Positions 1-13,400 of a stretch of 64,000 nucleotides of DNA are shown piece by piece (positions within the stretch are counted from its first letter, which is position 1; each line of letters opens with the position of its first letter). This DNA comes from Struthio camelus (Eukaryota > Chordata > Aves > Struthioniformes > Struthionidae): positions 24,301,068 to 24,365,067 of the forward strand of contig NC_090952.1 in the NCBI RefSeq assembly GCF_040807025.1, read 5' to 3'. The notes beneath the pieces were generated by a model, which had not been told where the DNA came from, did no database searches, and worked only from the letters and a program-made list of their open reading frames with translations. A program made the position numbers and the translations under genes.

Positions 1-99
1 ACCTTTGGGCTGCGTTTTGCACCTGGACAAAAGACCTTTCGGGTCTTGCTGGGTGCATGTTCGGTTCATGCACGGAGTGGGAGCTTGGCATATGCCGGG

Positions 100-300
100 G
101 TGCCAGAGCGAGTGCAGAGGAGCGCACACGGAGGGGCCAGGGCATGTGGGGGAGCTGGCTGGGCATGCACGGGGGGTGCTGGGCCATGCCGCGGGGTGCC
201 TGGGCATGCACAGGGGGGGCTAAGCATGCACAGAGGGGTGGCCGAGCATGCACAAGGGGGAGCTTGGATATGGGGGGGGGGGGTGCCTGGGCATGCAGGG
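100..300. repeat. Degenerate G-rich tandem repeat with GCATGCAC cores
   Basis: GGCATGCAC or AGCATGCAC recurs at irregular 20-40-bp spacing, followed by G runs. It continues towards the left edge of the window. Confidence 0.6.
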
Positions 301-799
301 CGTGCAGACTGCAGCCTGTGCTGGAGGTAGCAGGCTGCGAAGGGGCAGGGGAGCGCAGCGAGGACCCGTTTGCGGGCGACTCCTGCCCCCCAGTGTCGGC
401 TCTGGACAGTACGACGCTCCCAAGCAGCCCGGCCCTCCGCAGCGCTCCCGCCCAGCCAGGCTGGCATCAGCTGGGCAGGGGCACGGTTTGACCACGGTTT
501 AAGAAAAAACAGGAGCCTAAGCTATCCCTAGGAGCTAGTTATCCTCCAGCATTAATAACCACAGATGGACAGGTTCAAGTTGCAGCCGGTATTACCATTG
601 CCTCGGCGGAGCTGCAGACGAGGTGCACGTTAACGCCAGGGTATGTCATGAATCTCGCAAGTGTTTGACATTTTCCCCTAGCTCCAAGTCCTGGAGACAA
701 ATGATTATGGCTTCCACTGGAAAACAAACCTTCTACCTTCCTTATTATGAAGGGAGAGCCAGGAATTGGCCTGCCTGCACCAAAAAGGCAATGAATCCT

Positions 800-980
800 G
801 AAAAAAGAAAAAAGAAAAAAGAAAAAAGAAAAAAGAAAAAAGAAAAAAGAAAAAAGAAAAAAGAAAAAAGAAAAAAGAAAAAAGAAAAAAGAAAAAAGAA
901 AAAAGAAAAAAGAAAAAAGAAAAAAGAAAAAAGAAAAAAGAAAAAAGAAAAAAGAAAAAAGAAAAAAGAAAAAAGAAAAA
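800..980. repeat. (GAAAAAA)n heptanucleotide satellite, ~26 copies
   Basis: Perfect period-7 array of about 181 bp. Open frames through it are artefacts. Confidence 0.97.
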
Positions 981-1184
981 CAGGAATTCAGTGTGGTGTG
1001 TCTCAGGAGCGAACGCGCCGCTTGCTCCAATGGCAATCACTCCGTGCGGATTCTGTGCTTCTAGAGATCCAGCATGCTACAGTTTTCAGTTTTATCTGGA
1101 TTTATCTTTAAAATTACATGGGCTTGTTTCTGTCAAAAAGTGAAGGATTTTATTTTTGTTACAAGCTTAGAACAGAATTACTAT

Positions 1185-1206
1185 ATATAGAGAGAGAGCG
1201 AGAGAG

Positions 1207-1239
<33 letters not shown>
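1185..1239. repeat. (GA)n microsatellite
   Basis: Interrupted AG dinucleotide tract of about 50 bp. Confidence 0.9.
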
Positions 1240-1242
<3 letters not shown>

Positions 1243-2081
1243 AACTTACACAAAACAGCAAGGTTCCTTCCTAATTGTTTCTGTCTCCGTCACTTAAAGG
1301 CATCTCGTGACAGCCAGCATAATAAAAACATTAATTGTATGCCAATTCCTGTAGAGGACGCACACAACTCATTTATAATAGGGGCAGACTCCTCAGCGTA
1401 AGGATCTGCTAACAAGTCTGTTCCTGGGATTATGAGCTGTGTGTGCCGAGGAAAATGTTTCCTTTGCACGCTTATTTTGCTGATCTGATCTAGAGGGAAA
1501 TAAAGCTGGAAGAATAATTGACAAGTCAGGAAATAAAGGCGGTAGAATATGAGCAGAAACACATTTAGAAAATCATTCAGAAAATAATCTTTGCTTTGTC
1601 ATGGCCATTATTTAAATATGAAAAATCACAGTCATCTTCCAAATCATTCGGAAAGACACCAAACGCCCGTTATGAGAGCAAAATGTCCCCCTTGCAAACT
1701 GGTGTTCCAGAGCTGGGTCAAAACAGGTCAGAGGAAAAGTTTAAGTGCCGGCAGCCTGTCTGAGGAAACATCTCTTGTGATCTCCTGGGTTTCACAGCCA
1801 CTGGCAAGTTTGGACAGTAGCTGGAAATCTCCGTCCTGCCGCAGGCACCCGCATCCTCCCTCCCGGAGGGCTAAGCCCCCGCGGGAGCCGGCGGGTGGGG
1901 GGCTCTCGCTTCCCTGCCTGGGGAGGCTGCAGTAGCCGGGAACAGTTTAGCCACTTCTATCCTGAACCGACTGGCATCGCGCTTCTGTCCGGGCTGTCCA
2001 CCTATAGCTGCCAGAGAGAAAATAGCTCAGTGAGGGTTTGCTCTGCCCTAGAGCTCTGCTTCCTGTTCCTCATCACTTAAA

Positions 2082-2121
2082 AGGAAAAAAAAAAAAAGAA
2101 AAAAAAAAAGAAAAAAAAAAG
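2082..2121. repeat. A-rich low-complexity tract
   Basis: Poly-A with single G interruptions. Confidence 0.9.
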
Positions 2122-5100
2122 GGCATTTCCCAATCCCAGACAGGGTGTTGCACTTCCTCCAGAGGAAGCGAGGCTGTACAAGAGCTGAATCAGCTCGGGG
2201 TTGTGTAAGCGCTGCCTCAGCCTCCCGGGGAGAGACACTCACTCTAATACCAGTGTTACCAGCAACCACAAATCCACATGGACCACTACTATTATTATGG
2301 TAAATTAGCAGCTCTGGAAGTGTTCATCTGAATAAAATGAACATTACAAAACCCACGTGCATTAAGATGATGCTCTACAACTTCCCCACTTACACATAAA
2401 ATAAAAGGTTGCAGCTATACGTGAGAACATTTAGAGACCAGTATCACAAACCAGGGTCCTGGCAAGTGGAAAAACTCTTATTACTTACAGTAGATTTTGC
2501 ATCAGTGTAAGAGAGATCGCCCTGAACTCTCTGGCTTCTGGTATTTAGGATGTACTTCCTATTTTTATTCTACCTCAGGAGCACAGCAACAGCAAGAATC
2601 TGCATTATGTGCACTTTCAAACACCATAAACAGAAACATTTTAAAAATTGCGATCGAGAATTGTGCCAAAAATACATGGTATGTTAAGAAAGCAAGGTAG
2701 CAAATTATTTCAGAGAGACATCAAAATACCTTTGAGAGTGTGATGTGCATGCCCGCAGGACTCTGCCTCTCCGCCTTCCCACCGCCCACTTACCCTCCTG
2801 CCTTATTTGGTAGAGTAACAGGGACTGAAGACAAGAAGGAAAAGCTTGGCTTGGCAGCCGGATGACAATATAGCCTGTTTTGTGTATGCTGTAACTTGTG
2901 GTCACTATCTTGGTTAACCCTGCTGCCTCTCGCTCGCTTTGAGCATGCCCTTCCTCTGCTCTTCACCCAGGGTCCAGCCCCAAGATCCCTCTCTTGCCCT
3001 GGGACGGGCGCCAGCAGCAAAGGGCCCAAAGGAGTTCCACCTCACACAGGATGAAGCAGGCGAGGAAAGAGTCTATGGATACGCTGCAAGCTAAAAAAAA
3101 AAAGCAAAAAAATCCAGGTTTATGACCCAAGGAGAAAGGTCAGAACAAGCCTACTACAGTACAGCTTGGTGCATTCAATCCTTCTCTGCTTTAATTTGCA
3201 CCAAAATGATCATCTATGACCAGAGCAAATTAATTTTAAGAAGCAAATAGGCACATGGGCCAGGAGGAGAACAGGCTGGCAAACACTGAAATAAAATGAT
3301 GTCTCCGATGTCTCTGGGTGGGCCAGGTCCTGCAGCACCAACCAAGACAACCTGCAACATGGGATGGGGCGCTTCCCTCTGAGGTCTGCTGCAAACAGAA
3401 GCCTTTGAAACTGAAGCTCAAACATTATCTTTGTCTTCAGAAAGGAGACACCCATGAAATTATTGATCCATTTGTCCAACTTCATCCTTAGGGAGATTCT
3501 GGAACACAGCAAACAATTCTGTACCCTTTCTTCTCCCTGTTTACCAGGCCACATCTAATCACCAAAACCAGCTTGTGCCAAACCAGTCCAGTTTCCTTTT
3601 TTCCTTTAGTCCAGACCTAACCTATGAGGCAACATCCTTCTAATCAGCTTAAGGAAATACAACAGTTAATCACTGAAATGGATGTGCAGCTGACTGAAAA
3701 AAAAAATCTCTTAAAGAGGACTCGACTGCCCAGCGGGGGATGGTGAACACCGGTACTTTACAGGAGCCTCTCAGGTTAGCAGCCTTATTCAGCATCTTAA
3801 ATGACTTGATCATGTGAAAGGATATATTCCACAGATAATATCGAATGCAGAACGGTTACAAAGGTCCTTAGGGACACAAGTAGAGTGTGAAAAAATTGCA
3901 CAAGTTTTCCAAATGGCACAAAAACACAAGTTAAAAAAATGGAATTCAGTAAAAATGTTAAAAGCACTAATCTTAGGGAGGCCAAACCAAGTTTGCAGTC
4001 AAAAGTGACTGACAAGGCAATGGTATTGCTAGAAAGCGTTTGGAATTGTAGAAAGCCACAGACTGAGAACTAGTAATACAACGATCCCTTGCCAAAAGAA
4101 AGAAAAGAAGGAAAAAAAGCATATGACAGGGAAAGACGACTGACAGACAAACAAGGTGATTGCTGTGCCGTTGTGAGGCTGATGCAGCCTTGCTTGGAGA
4201 GCGACTCCACTCTAGAGAGCCAGCAAGAACAATGAAAGGTTCAGAAAACATAACCTAGGAGACAAGGCTGAAAGATTGTTATTTTTTCCCCCAAAGCAGA
4301 AGGCAGAGGCAGAACTGAGGGCAGTAATTCCAAATACAAAACAGCTGCTAAAAAACTACGCTCCACGGCAAAGAGCAGCAGGCTAAGAAATTGGCTTCAG
4401 TTGCAGCAAGGTCAGTTTAGGTTAATTATTAGGGGAGTTTCCTAATTAAGAAGAATATAGCAGGGGAACAGACCATTTAGGGAGACTTTGACTACAGCTA
4501 CTTTTCCAAGTCGGTTCAATCGGACAAACATCCATCACGAAACGTTCTGATCCTGTTGCAATTTGGCAGAGCACCCACTTGGTGTTGCCCTGAGAACTTC
4601 TCCAGCCCTACGGTGAACTTTAATAAATGCGTGTTCAATATCATTTTACATACGCCCCATAATCAAAAGCGCTAATGTTACACACCTGACAAAAATGGTC
4701 TAGTTTTCCAAAGCCTGCAGGATTTTTGCTCCAAGCTGAACTCAAACACAACGCTTGAAGTCCCGGGCACAGGAGGGCAGACCCCCTTTTTTCCCCTATT
4801 GGGTTATCAGGTTTTCTAACTTTTATTTCCCCTAGGAGAAAAAGTGACTGGAAGTCTTACGTGCAATAAAAGCTGTGTGAAAATCACCTGTGGAAAAATA
4901 TTAACTAATGGTTCTACCTTAGATCCTGCCGTTCCTGTTGGGGTTATCTACATTTGAATACTCTCCTGGAACACGACAGGATGTGAATTTAAAACTAAAT
5001 AGTCATAGCCTGAGTAACTCTCCGTTGTAGCTGAACCCTTGACGGAAGGACTGAGCAATTATGCACCCAGCTGGCACTTTCTACACCTACATTTTGTGTG

Positions 5101-7646
5101 AAGGGAGGAAATTTGTAAGGCTCAGAGGCTCTGAAGTGTAGGAAGGTGAAACGCTCCAAGAGGCAAAACAGATAAATACGAGCTAATTTAGTGCTCGCAG
5201 TGCCATTGTCAAAAATCAGTAGATTTGGTTTCAATTTGCTGCTTTAAAACAGGTTCAGGAAAAGCAGCAATGAAACCTTGAAGGAAACCTGGATTCCGAT
5301 ATTTCAGACCTTACAGAATTACACTGTAAACGTGCGGAGATCTCTGAGACAGCAATAGTTGATACTGTGTGATCTAATTGATCTTTAATTAGGTCAACTG
5401 GAAAGGATGCCCATTTCGCACACCAGCTTGTTTCTAGCATGAAGCACATGTTTGGTGTATTTTTATCACAGAAGTCGTGAGGCCAGCTCCACTATGAAAG
5501 CAAGATATTAATTTAACTCCTGGTTCAAGTCACTCCTACCTTGCCATTTAGCTTAGTAAATTTTGTCCAAGTTCCAGAAAGTGATACTAACTTTCTGAGC
5601 TTAACAAACCTCATTCTTATTAAGCTTTTGGTCTCATCATACTCTTATCCGAGTCCTTTTTAGCAATTTGAGACAAATTAAGTACAGCAAAACTTAAGTG
5701 TAATAACATAAGAGCACAGTTCCTTGAAATACTCATAAACTGGAAAGCATCTTTTTATAGATGCTTCGTGGAATTGCCATTAAAATAATTCCAGCACTTT
5801 GGTAAAGGGAAAACAAGGAACAGAAAGCAGTACTCGAAAACGCTGGCTGTTTTACAGCTCTGCCATGACAGCAGTGATCAACTTTCACAGCTGAGGTACT
5901 ACTTGAAGAACACAATTTTGCAGTAATAATTAATTGTACCGTTGTAGAAAGGATGCACTAAGGATAAATGAGGCAGGGCTTACGAGTAAAGAAAAATGAT
6001 TTCATTAACCTAACCAACATAACTGGAGAAAAGAGAACAAAAAACCCAAAAGCCATCAGCAAGCTTTCGGTTCTTATACCCTGCCAACCTGAAGCACAGT
6101 TTCCAGGCCTGAAAGTTTGTCTCTCTCCTGTCCCTCCCACCCAAACCCAAGCTGCTTTGCTGTGGTTATAGTGTGGCTTTATTTACATCACAGCGATCTT
6201 AAGTCATCTGCTTTAACCATGCTTCAACATAGCTAGCAAGAAACTCATTCATATAGAAAAATGTTAATCTGGCTTTTCATCTGAACTGTAATTATCAGCT
6301 AGAAGCCACGTTCCTACAGCTGGTGACAGAACGGATCAGGGCTGCCTGACACAGCGCTTCCAGCAGAAATCAAATGAGCAAAACTAACGTATTTGGGAAT
6401 CATCTTGGCGGACCTACTGTGACGCTGGCAGATCTCCTCCCACCAGCCCCACCATGCACATTGCTGGACCTCCAGCGCTCAGCAGCCGCTCCACCACCGT
6501 CCCGGGGCAAGAGGCAGGGAGGGAGGTTCCCACAGTGCCCTGCCTCTACCTGGGCTTCCAGCCACCTACCCTCCTCCGTTCGCTGGGCTAAGGGGAAAAA
6601 CCCTCCCAAACCAGGTCTTTTTTTTTTTTTTTTAATGAAAAATAAATCAACATTTCCCTTCTAGGGGAAATTCTGAACATTTCAAGTGTGAATTCAGAGG
6701 TATATTTATTGAAGAATTGCCAGTGAATGGAAACTCCCAGTAAGTGAACAGTTCTACCTAACAAGCATTAAAATGCTGTGGCTTGCAATTCAGTGTGTCC
6801 ATCCATTGACTCAGTTAAAGCTATTCAACTATGTCATATCCTGATTGAAACCAATAAAAATTCACAAAATCAAGAGTGGAAGCATGCCAAATACAGAAAA
6901 CCTATTCAATTATTTTGTATTTCACATGGTATTTATTGAAACAGAAAAAGGTCATTTATGGTGGTTAAAATTATAGTTGGTCATTATGGCCATCAAAACT
7001 GTAGAATAGGAAAAGAAAAACATACCAATATTCTTAAATTCACAGTTTATTCCTTAATTTTGAATGATCTGGTCACTGAACTGAAGGGAAGGAAGGATAC
7101 TTTCCTCTGAACCTTTTGAAGAAGCCATTGCTAATGTGTTTACTTGGCAGTTGAGCACATTTGGATCTAAGCAGCTAGGTAATGGCTTTCATCAGTTTAA
7201 CAGCCTGACATTTGTAAAGACTTCAGCAGCTAACCAAAACATCACATATTCAAACTACTTTCGGTAAGGTCACAGCAACCTCCATTAAGTTCCAGTCTGC
7301 GAATTTCTGACTTCTCTATAGTGTTATGAAATAAAACCTGCCAAAGTAACAAAATGACGGTGCGACGGGAAAGCACAGGGTGAGAGCACAAGTTGGGGGC
7401 ACAACTCCATCCCTGCTTCATTACTCAAACCCCCAAAATCACAGCTTTGGTGTTCTCGGCCGGTTGCGCAGACTGAGCTCCCTCACAGGGAAGAGGACAA
7501 AGCGATACTCAGTTTTCCTTCTCTCAGTGTTTTGCCTTCCTCAAACATGCCTCTCCTATTGAACAATTACCACCTTTTCTGGCTCAGCTTATCTTCACAA
7601 CACAACAACAGAACACCATGCAATTTTACCAAAAAACATTCAAACA

Positions 7647-7652
7647 TTTATT
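7647..7652 (-). terminator. Poly(A) signal AATAAA, distal candidate for IL13RA1
   Basis: AATAAATG followed about 30-50 nt downstream by a GT-rich block (GTGTTCTGTTGTTGTGTTG), the textbook arrangement of a strong cleavage site. It would give a UTR of about 2.7 kb, similar in scale to the long mammalian IL13RA1 UTR. Confidence 0.45.
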
Positions 7653-9102
7653 CATTCTTTAAACAAACTTACAAATCAAGTAACTGCACTGAAGAACAAA
7701 CGCACGTCAGTACAACCAAGAAAATTTCAAGCTAAGAAAACAAAAAAAAACCATAAACAAGAGAATTTAAAGATTAACATATACTGAGACGCTTGCTTTA
7801 CATGCCAAAACACAGACTCAAGAAAGCCATCTGTTAGGAAGAATATCAATAACTGTTACTCAGAAAACTCAAACCATTTTTATTGCCATCTCATCCTTTG
7901 CATTTGAACCTTCCCTTAGCCTAGCCCTTTCAGTCTGGCCTTCTCTTCCTTTTGCTTTATGAATTTGTTTTGCTTGTTTTTTACAAAAGCACGCTTTGAT
8001 TTGTTATCCACACCAAAACAGAGCCAAAAGAATTTAGGGCAAAGTACTAAGGATCTTCTTCCTCGGTTGTTTTACTGAAAGCCATAAAGCTTTATATTAC
8101 ACTATTATGCTTCCTTATATTGAAAGAACACATTTCTGTTTGTCTAGTGATCTACAATTAGCAACATTCTAGATGAGGTAGATTTGAGAAATATTTCTAT
8201 CTCCATTATAATACGAAAGTTGGGGGAGGGGAGGGAGTTAAGTTGGCAAAGGAATTAAATAACTCGTTGTCCCACACTGTTCCTCTACCTCTGGATCATC
8301 AAATACTCCTGCTAGCTGATTTTGTATAACCTGAGTTTTGTTACATCTCACTGAAATCCCTGAGACTTTAAGTTTGTTTTGCTTCATTAACCAATTCTCG
8401 TGTCTTTTTTTGGAGCCTGATTTTAAGTAAAAGATATAAGCTCCTATGTGGCCTCTTAGTTCTGCTACATTTCTCCTCCCAGTTCTACCACCAGTCGCTA
8501 GAGGTAGGCGAGAGATGTGGGGGCAATTATTTTTGACAGGCTCGAGGGAAAGTAACTGGATTTATTAAGACAGGGAACACAGAGGGGGTAGGGGATGCAC
8601 ATTTGTAGCTGAAAGGCCAAGCTCCTCCAGTCCCACTTCTCACAGCACAGGATGTTCCAAAAAAAGTAGTACTTCCCTTCAGATTTTTGACTGAACCCAA
8701 TTTGAGGACAGAGCTGCCTTGTAAAAGCTAAGTTAGTGGCGAGAGAAGTTGTCCTTAGCAAACTTCGGGGGGGGATCTGCTCCCAGGCTGCTGAGATTGC
8801 CGGTCTCAACTTGCACGCACTTTCCTGCACGGAAAACTGTGAGGAGCAAGCAATTCCTGAACTGCTGACTATAACCAGCCTGCACAAATCCCCTTCTCCC
8901 CATTAGTTTCTACCTCCCTTGTCAGAGCCCAGTCAAGGTGCTGCTGTTAACATCCTTGCAGCACAGGGTACAGACTAGCGCTCACAATTGCGAGCAGAGC
9001 AATTTCACAGTTGTGCCAGAAACCTTCCGTTGAACTCTGCTGGGTAAAGCACTTCCAAATGAAACCATGAGGAAAATGAACCAACCAATTTGCGATTTAG
9101 AA

Positions 9103-9131
9103 GACAAAAAAAAAAAAAAAAAAGAAAAAAA
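9103..9131. repeat. Poly-A tract
   Basis: Run of about 18 A, then G, then seven A. Confidence 0.9.
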
Positions 9132-9752
9132 TCAGCTGCTGCAGCAAACGTAGGACAAAAACATGAAAAAGTCAAATCAGCACCTTACTTTTAAATTGCC
9201 GAGTTCCAAGAGAGGAAGTTCAAATCACAGCCTCATCATTAGAGAAAGAATAAAGCTTGCCCCCCAGAAAGTAAGCTGGGGTTTTCATCCCCTCTTTCAC
9301 CAAACCCATCAGCTCAGCAGTGAGGATGGGTCTTAAAGTCTTTGAATTCATTCAGTTTCTGTGGTTTAGCATGTGCTAAGCATGAGGCCATGGCTCCTTA
9401 GACTCACGTATCCACTATCTGGTAATTTTGCTAGACAGACTCAGGATGACTTAGCTTCCAAATTCAGATGATTTCAGGCCAATATGGCCAAAGTAGAATC
9501 ATGGTCAGGTGAGATTCAATACAGAGTCATCAGCCACAGCACAACACAGGTAAAGAATCCTATTTATCATTTAAAACAAAGTATAATTAACTCAAATAGT
9601 TCATGGAGGCAAGGTAAAAGGCCTGAGGACAGGCACTTGAAAGGATAATAAAATAATACAAAAAAAGTAAAGCTGTTTTATGAATAGTCTGAACACCACT
9701 GGAAGGTGAAGAGGATTTTCATATACACTTTTAAAGAAAAAAACCCCTCTCT

Positions 9753-9758
9753 TTTATT
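9753..9758 (-). terminator. Poly(A) signal AATAAA, proximal candidate for IL13RA1
   Basis: First AATAAA after the stop codon, giving a UTR of about 0.6 kb. It is followed by a T-rich stretch on the minus strand. Confidence 0.45.
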
Positions 9759-10338
9759 GGTTTTGATCAGTCCACAGCTGAAGCATATCAACCAGAACCT
9801 TCTGAAGATCATAAATGTCCTCTGGAAAGCACCCAGCACCCTGCCCAGCCACTGGGGAAGAGGCCATTCACAAATGATGCATCTGCTCCGGCATCCTCTC
9901 TGGCAGCGCTTCCACATAGTAGCAGTAATGAGCCATGTCTCACCTGCTGCAAAACAGAATCGCGTACTTCAGCGAAGTCACAGCGCCTGCTCCAAAAAAA
10001 GTCCGTTTAGAGTCTAACAGGAGGCACAAACAGGAGTGTAAACAACAGGCGGCAGGTCAGAGCTGGCCTGTGCCAGGATGAGAGATGCTGCAATGCAGTC
10101 AACAGATGAAATTTATGTACACGCTCATCTTGAAAGATCCAAGATGAGTATTTCTAGCAGAGATGGAGGAATGGCCAATGTCAATGATGTTTCTTCTGAG
10201 CATCTAACAAATGAGAAGGTTCAGGAAGGACTCAGTAAGCTGGTGAATGTCTTGCAGGCCAGTTCACATCTATGTTGTCACCTGAGGTAAGGGAGCATGA
10301 AGAAAAGTCTTTCCTCATCTTTCGTTGGTAATGACAGT

Positions 10339-10458
10339 TTATCGGTTTTCATTTTCAGAATAAGAGCACTCTAGAGTTTCTGTTAAAACTAAAGAATGAA
10401 TTTCTTCTTCCTTAATTAACCTGTTGTAAGCGTTCACAGAATCATCTTTTGCACAGGT
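10339..10458 (-). CDS. IL13RA1: IL13RA1 terminal coding exon (diverged tail)
   Basis: Acceptor TTGTTCTCTTTCAG with a strong pyrimidine tract. It is open in the required phase for 39 residues to TAA at 10339-10341. LIKEEEIHSLVLTETLE aligns with the mammalian tail segment KEETDSVVLIENL; the rest differs. Two tyrosines are present (NAYNRL, CSYSEN). Chosen over the 10498-10686 frame, which has no acceptor in phase. Confidence 0.82.
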   Translation of the reverse strand, partial: TCAKDDSVNAYNRLIKEEEIHSLVLTETLECSYSENENR

Positions 10459-13400
10459 CTGAAAGAGAACAACAACAACATGTTTAACAGAGTTTCCTCA
10501 TGGTGAGCATAGCTTTTTCAGTCCAACAGAAGTAAGAACATCAGTTTCACAACGTATGTGGTACATGATGGTGAAAAAGCCAAAAAAAGCTGGGCAACAA
10601 AGAGCATCTCTTAGAGACATGGCTAAGGCCTGGTCAGAAGGATTGTGCTTTCTAGAGGTGAGGAAGATTCGAAAGTTGGCCGGCATCTAACAGTGCCCTC
10701 CCAGCTAGAGCTAATGCCTGAAGATCAGGCAGAGAGGGTTGGAGAAGTGGGAAAGTACCTACTTAGCACAGTTTTCACCGAGACCCTGAGCACGCAGGAG
10801 ATCAATACAACAGGATAGGAGCCAGCAGGTATTGTTATTCGGGGCAGGCAGAGAATTCAAAGCAAGACAAAGCGTAACAGCTACACTAGTTATGATCCTG
10901 ATGGCCACAAGCCCCATCTTAGTCCCATAATGTTTATTGCATGTTGAAGTATTTATCCAGAAAGCGTAAACTAGGAGGCCAGAGCCATGCTTTCCTCACG
11001 GTTCCAGGCTATTATTAGGGAAACTCAGTCTAACTCCATGGTGAAAGGCACTGCTGGGGTCTGGACTCTGCCTCCATTCGCAGTTGGGAAGCCGTGAAAG
11101 GCAACTTCTTTTTGAAAAATTAGCAATTCTTGCTGCTCAACTGAGAATGCCTGGGAAACACGCGGCACCAGAAACCCTGGCAGTTGTTATCCTCTACAAA
11201 GGTTTCACAGGGAGCATCAGTTTTGAGAGACTGCCATGAGTTAAAAGGTCCCTTCCAGGCAAGGATTGCCATCAGAGAACAACACACATCGCTTCATTTC
11301 CAGGTCTGAATTAGGGTTTGTAGCTCATTTTACAAAGAACTATTGAGTTATTTTTATTTAGAAACCCAGACACAAGAAGTGCAGAAGAGTTTCTGTAATT
11401 AGCGCTATGTTTATTTTTCCTGAAATAAGGCCATGTAGTGAGTCTTTTAATCAACCAAAGCTTGAAGCAGCTATGGTTAGTTCTGTTCCTTTGCCAACGA
11501 GAAGCTAAATATCTTGATTTACCTCATAACTAACCGACTGTGATAACTGTAAGTTTCTGGAAGTCAGATGTGAATAGTTTTATTCAGCAGCAGAAATAGG
11601 AGCAACCAGCAGACAAAGATCTGAATGTTCATGAGAAGTAGTTTAATGGAGTTGCAAAGAAAACAATTTAAGGGACTAGAAGGCTGCAAGAATAACAGAA
11701 TAAATATCTGGAAAAGGTCATGCAATTTGAGAAAAAAATCCTTAGTTTTGGGTAATTGTTTCTGTACAACTCTTAGCCTTGTAAATACTTAGTCTGCATA
11801 AAATATACTTACATATATAAAGGTGGTTTTAAGACAGACAAATATCAGAAATAAAATTGGGGGAAAAAAAAAAAAGGAAGCCTACAGAATCCAATTCCAA
11901 CAGATCAGGTGGCCAAAGAGCAAAGCACTAACCTGGGAATCCTCATTCTGCTCTCCAAACATACGCTTAAGAATTTCTCGAGGGTCAGGAATTGGTGGAA
12001 GGATTAATATCTTCAGCCTTCGGAAAAGTGAAAAGCCAAGTTTTAGACAAAAGAGGCAGTAATCTAAAAATCACCATTTCAAAGCCAGACGTAGGTGCAG
12101 TTATGAAAATTTGTGAGTAAACTGACATCGCTGGCCAACTGTCATCCTCTGCGCAACTGTGGCTCATTTTCATTTTTACTCCCCAAAACAAAAGGAAATG
12201 GGAATGTTCACACGGAGTCAAATTCTAAATAACTTCCAATAGTGACAAGGGCAGCAGCAAGAGTAGAATTGTTTTGTTAATCTAGTACAAGGAACTTCCT
12301 ATAGATTTTCTCAAATTTGAATTTGGATTTCACTACTTAAGAGAGGGGATGCAATGACTGTGCAGCAGGAACCTAACTGCAAGCAAGTACAAGCAGATAT
12401 AAACAACATCACCAAAGTACAACCAGAACATACATCTAGTCTATCAACCTAATTCTAACTACTGAAGCACAATAGCGTTGCCATTTTTTTAATGCAATGC
12501 ATGTGAGGGAGAAAACAGCCACTGCTGAAACACGCCACATCATGGACAGTTATCTGGAAGTGAGGTGAATTATAATGCAAATCAAAGACCAATCAGAAAT
12601 AATGGACTGTAAATAAAGGGATACAAATATTTACCTTTTTAGGTAAAAAAGTAGAATTATCGTAGATACTGCTACTATTAATGGAATGGTGATTATTAAA
12701 ACAAAATAGAGTGTAGAGTCTGGCTTTTTACCTGGAAGACAAAAATTGGTAGAAACTTAAGAAAGTTTCTGGAAGCTTTATAGGAAGAAGGACAACAAAT
12801 GAATTAATTCTCTAACTCACAGGCTGAACATTTTTGGAATATACGAATGCTTTTGTAGGCAAGAACTTATTTTTCAAAACATATTTATAATGTAGATAAA
12901 GTTGCTAAGAAAGTGAGAACCAGAGAGGCCTAACAGATGAAACCTGAAGTTCAGCAAACTCAGAGAAGAACTGTTCTTACCAATACTCTTTTCTTCACTC
13001 CAGTCACTATGGAGCTTGCTGCTGTAGCACTCGGGCTTTGGTTTTGCTCTCACACTGAAGGTGTACTTGGTATTAGGATCAACACTGGGAATTGAAGTAT
13101 GATTATATTCAACCTAACATAAAAAAAAAAAAAAAAAGGAATTTACTGTGCTCAATTACCAGCATACTCTCACTCATTTACAAGCCTCTTTTTGCTCTGT
13201 TCATATCTTTTGAATGTTTTTATGGGAGATCCTTTTGTGAAGAACTTCATAAAAAGGACATAATAGCATTTAACTTGCTTGATGAAAAAGGCTGCCAAAA
13301 CAAAGATTCCAATGCTAACATTTAAACTGACTCACTCCTATATCTATTATACAACATTTGGCACCGGTGATTAAACTAAGACTCAGCGCTAAGATTCAGT

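Larger units (their letters stand above)
301..7598. other. No gene seen (flank downstream of IL13RA1)
   Basis: Apart from the simple repeats listed, no exon pair, RNA gene or recognisable element was found. Short open frames have no splice context or family signature. Confidence 0.6.
7599..10338 (-). other. IL13RA1: Probable IL13RA1 3' UTR and distal flank
   Basis: Non-coding sequence downstream of the stop codon. Candidate ends are the AATAAA hexamers at 9753-9758 and 7647-7652. No exon of another gene is seen. Extent is inferred from signals only. Confidence 0.5.

Noticed and set aside
575-1111. Lys/Glu-rich or Phe-rich open frames
   Set aside because: Direct translation of the GAAAAAA array.
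10078-10290. Plus-strand 70-codon open frame in the IL13RA1 3' UTR
   Set aside because: No recognisable family, no splice or promoter context, antisense to the UTR.
10498-10686. Minus frame ending CETDVLTSVGLKKLCSP as the IL13RA1 last exon
   Set aside because: It resembles the mammalian tail loosely, but no acceptor gives the required phase; the 10458-10339 exon has a strong acceptor, right phase and better similarity.
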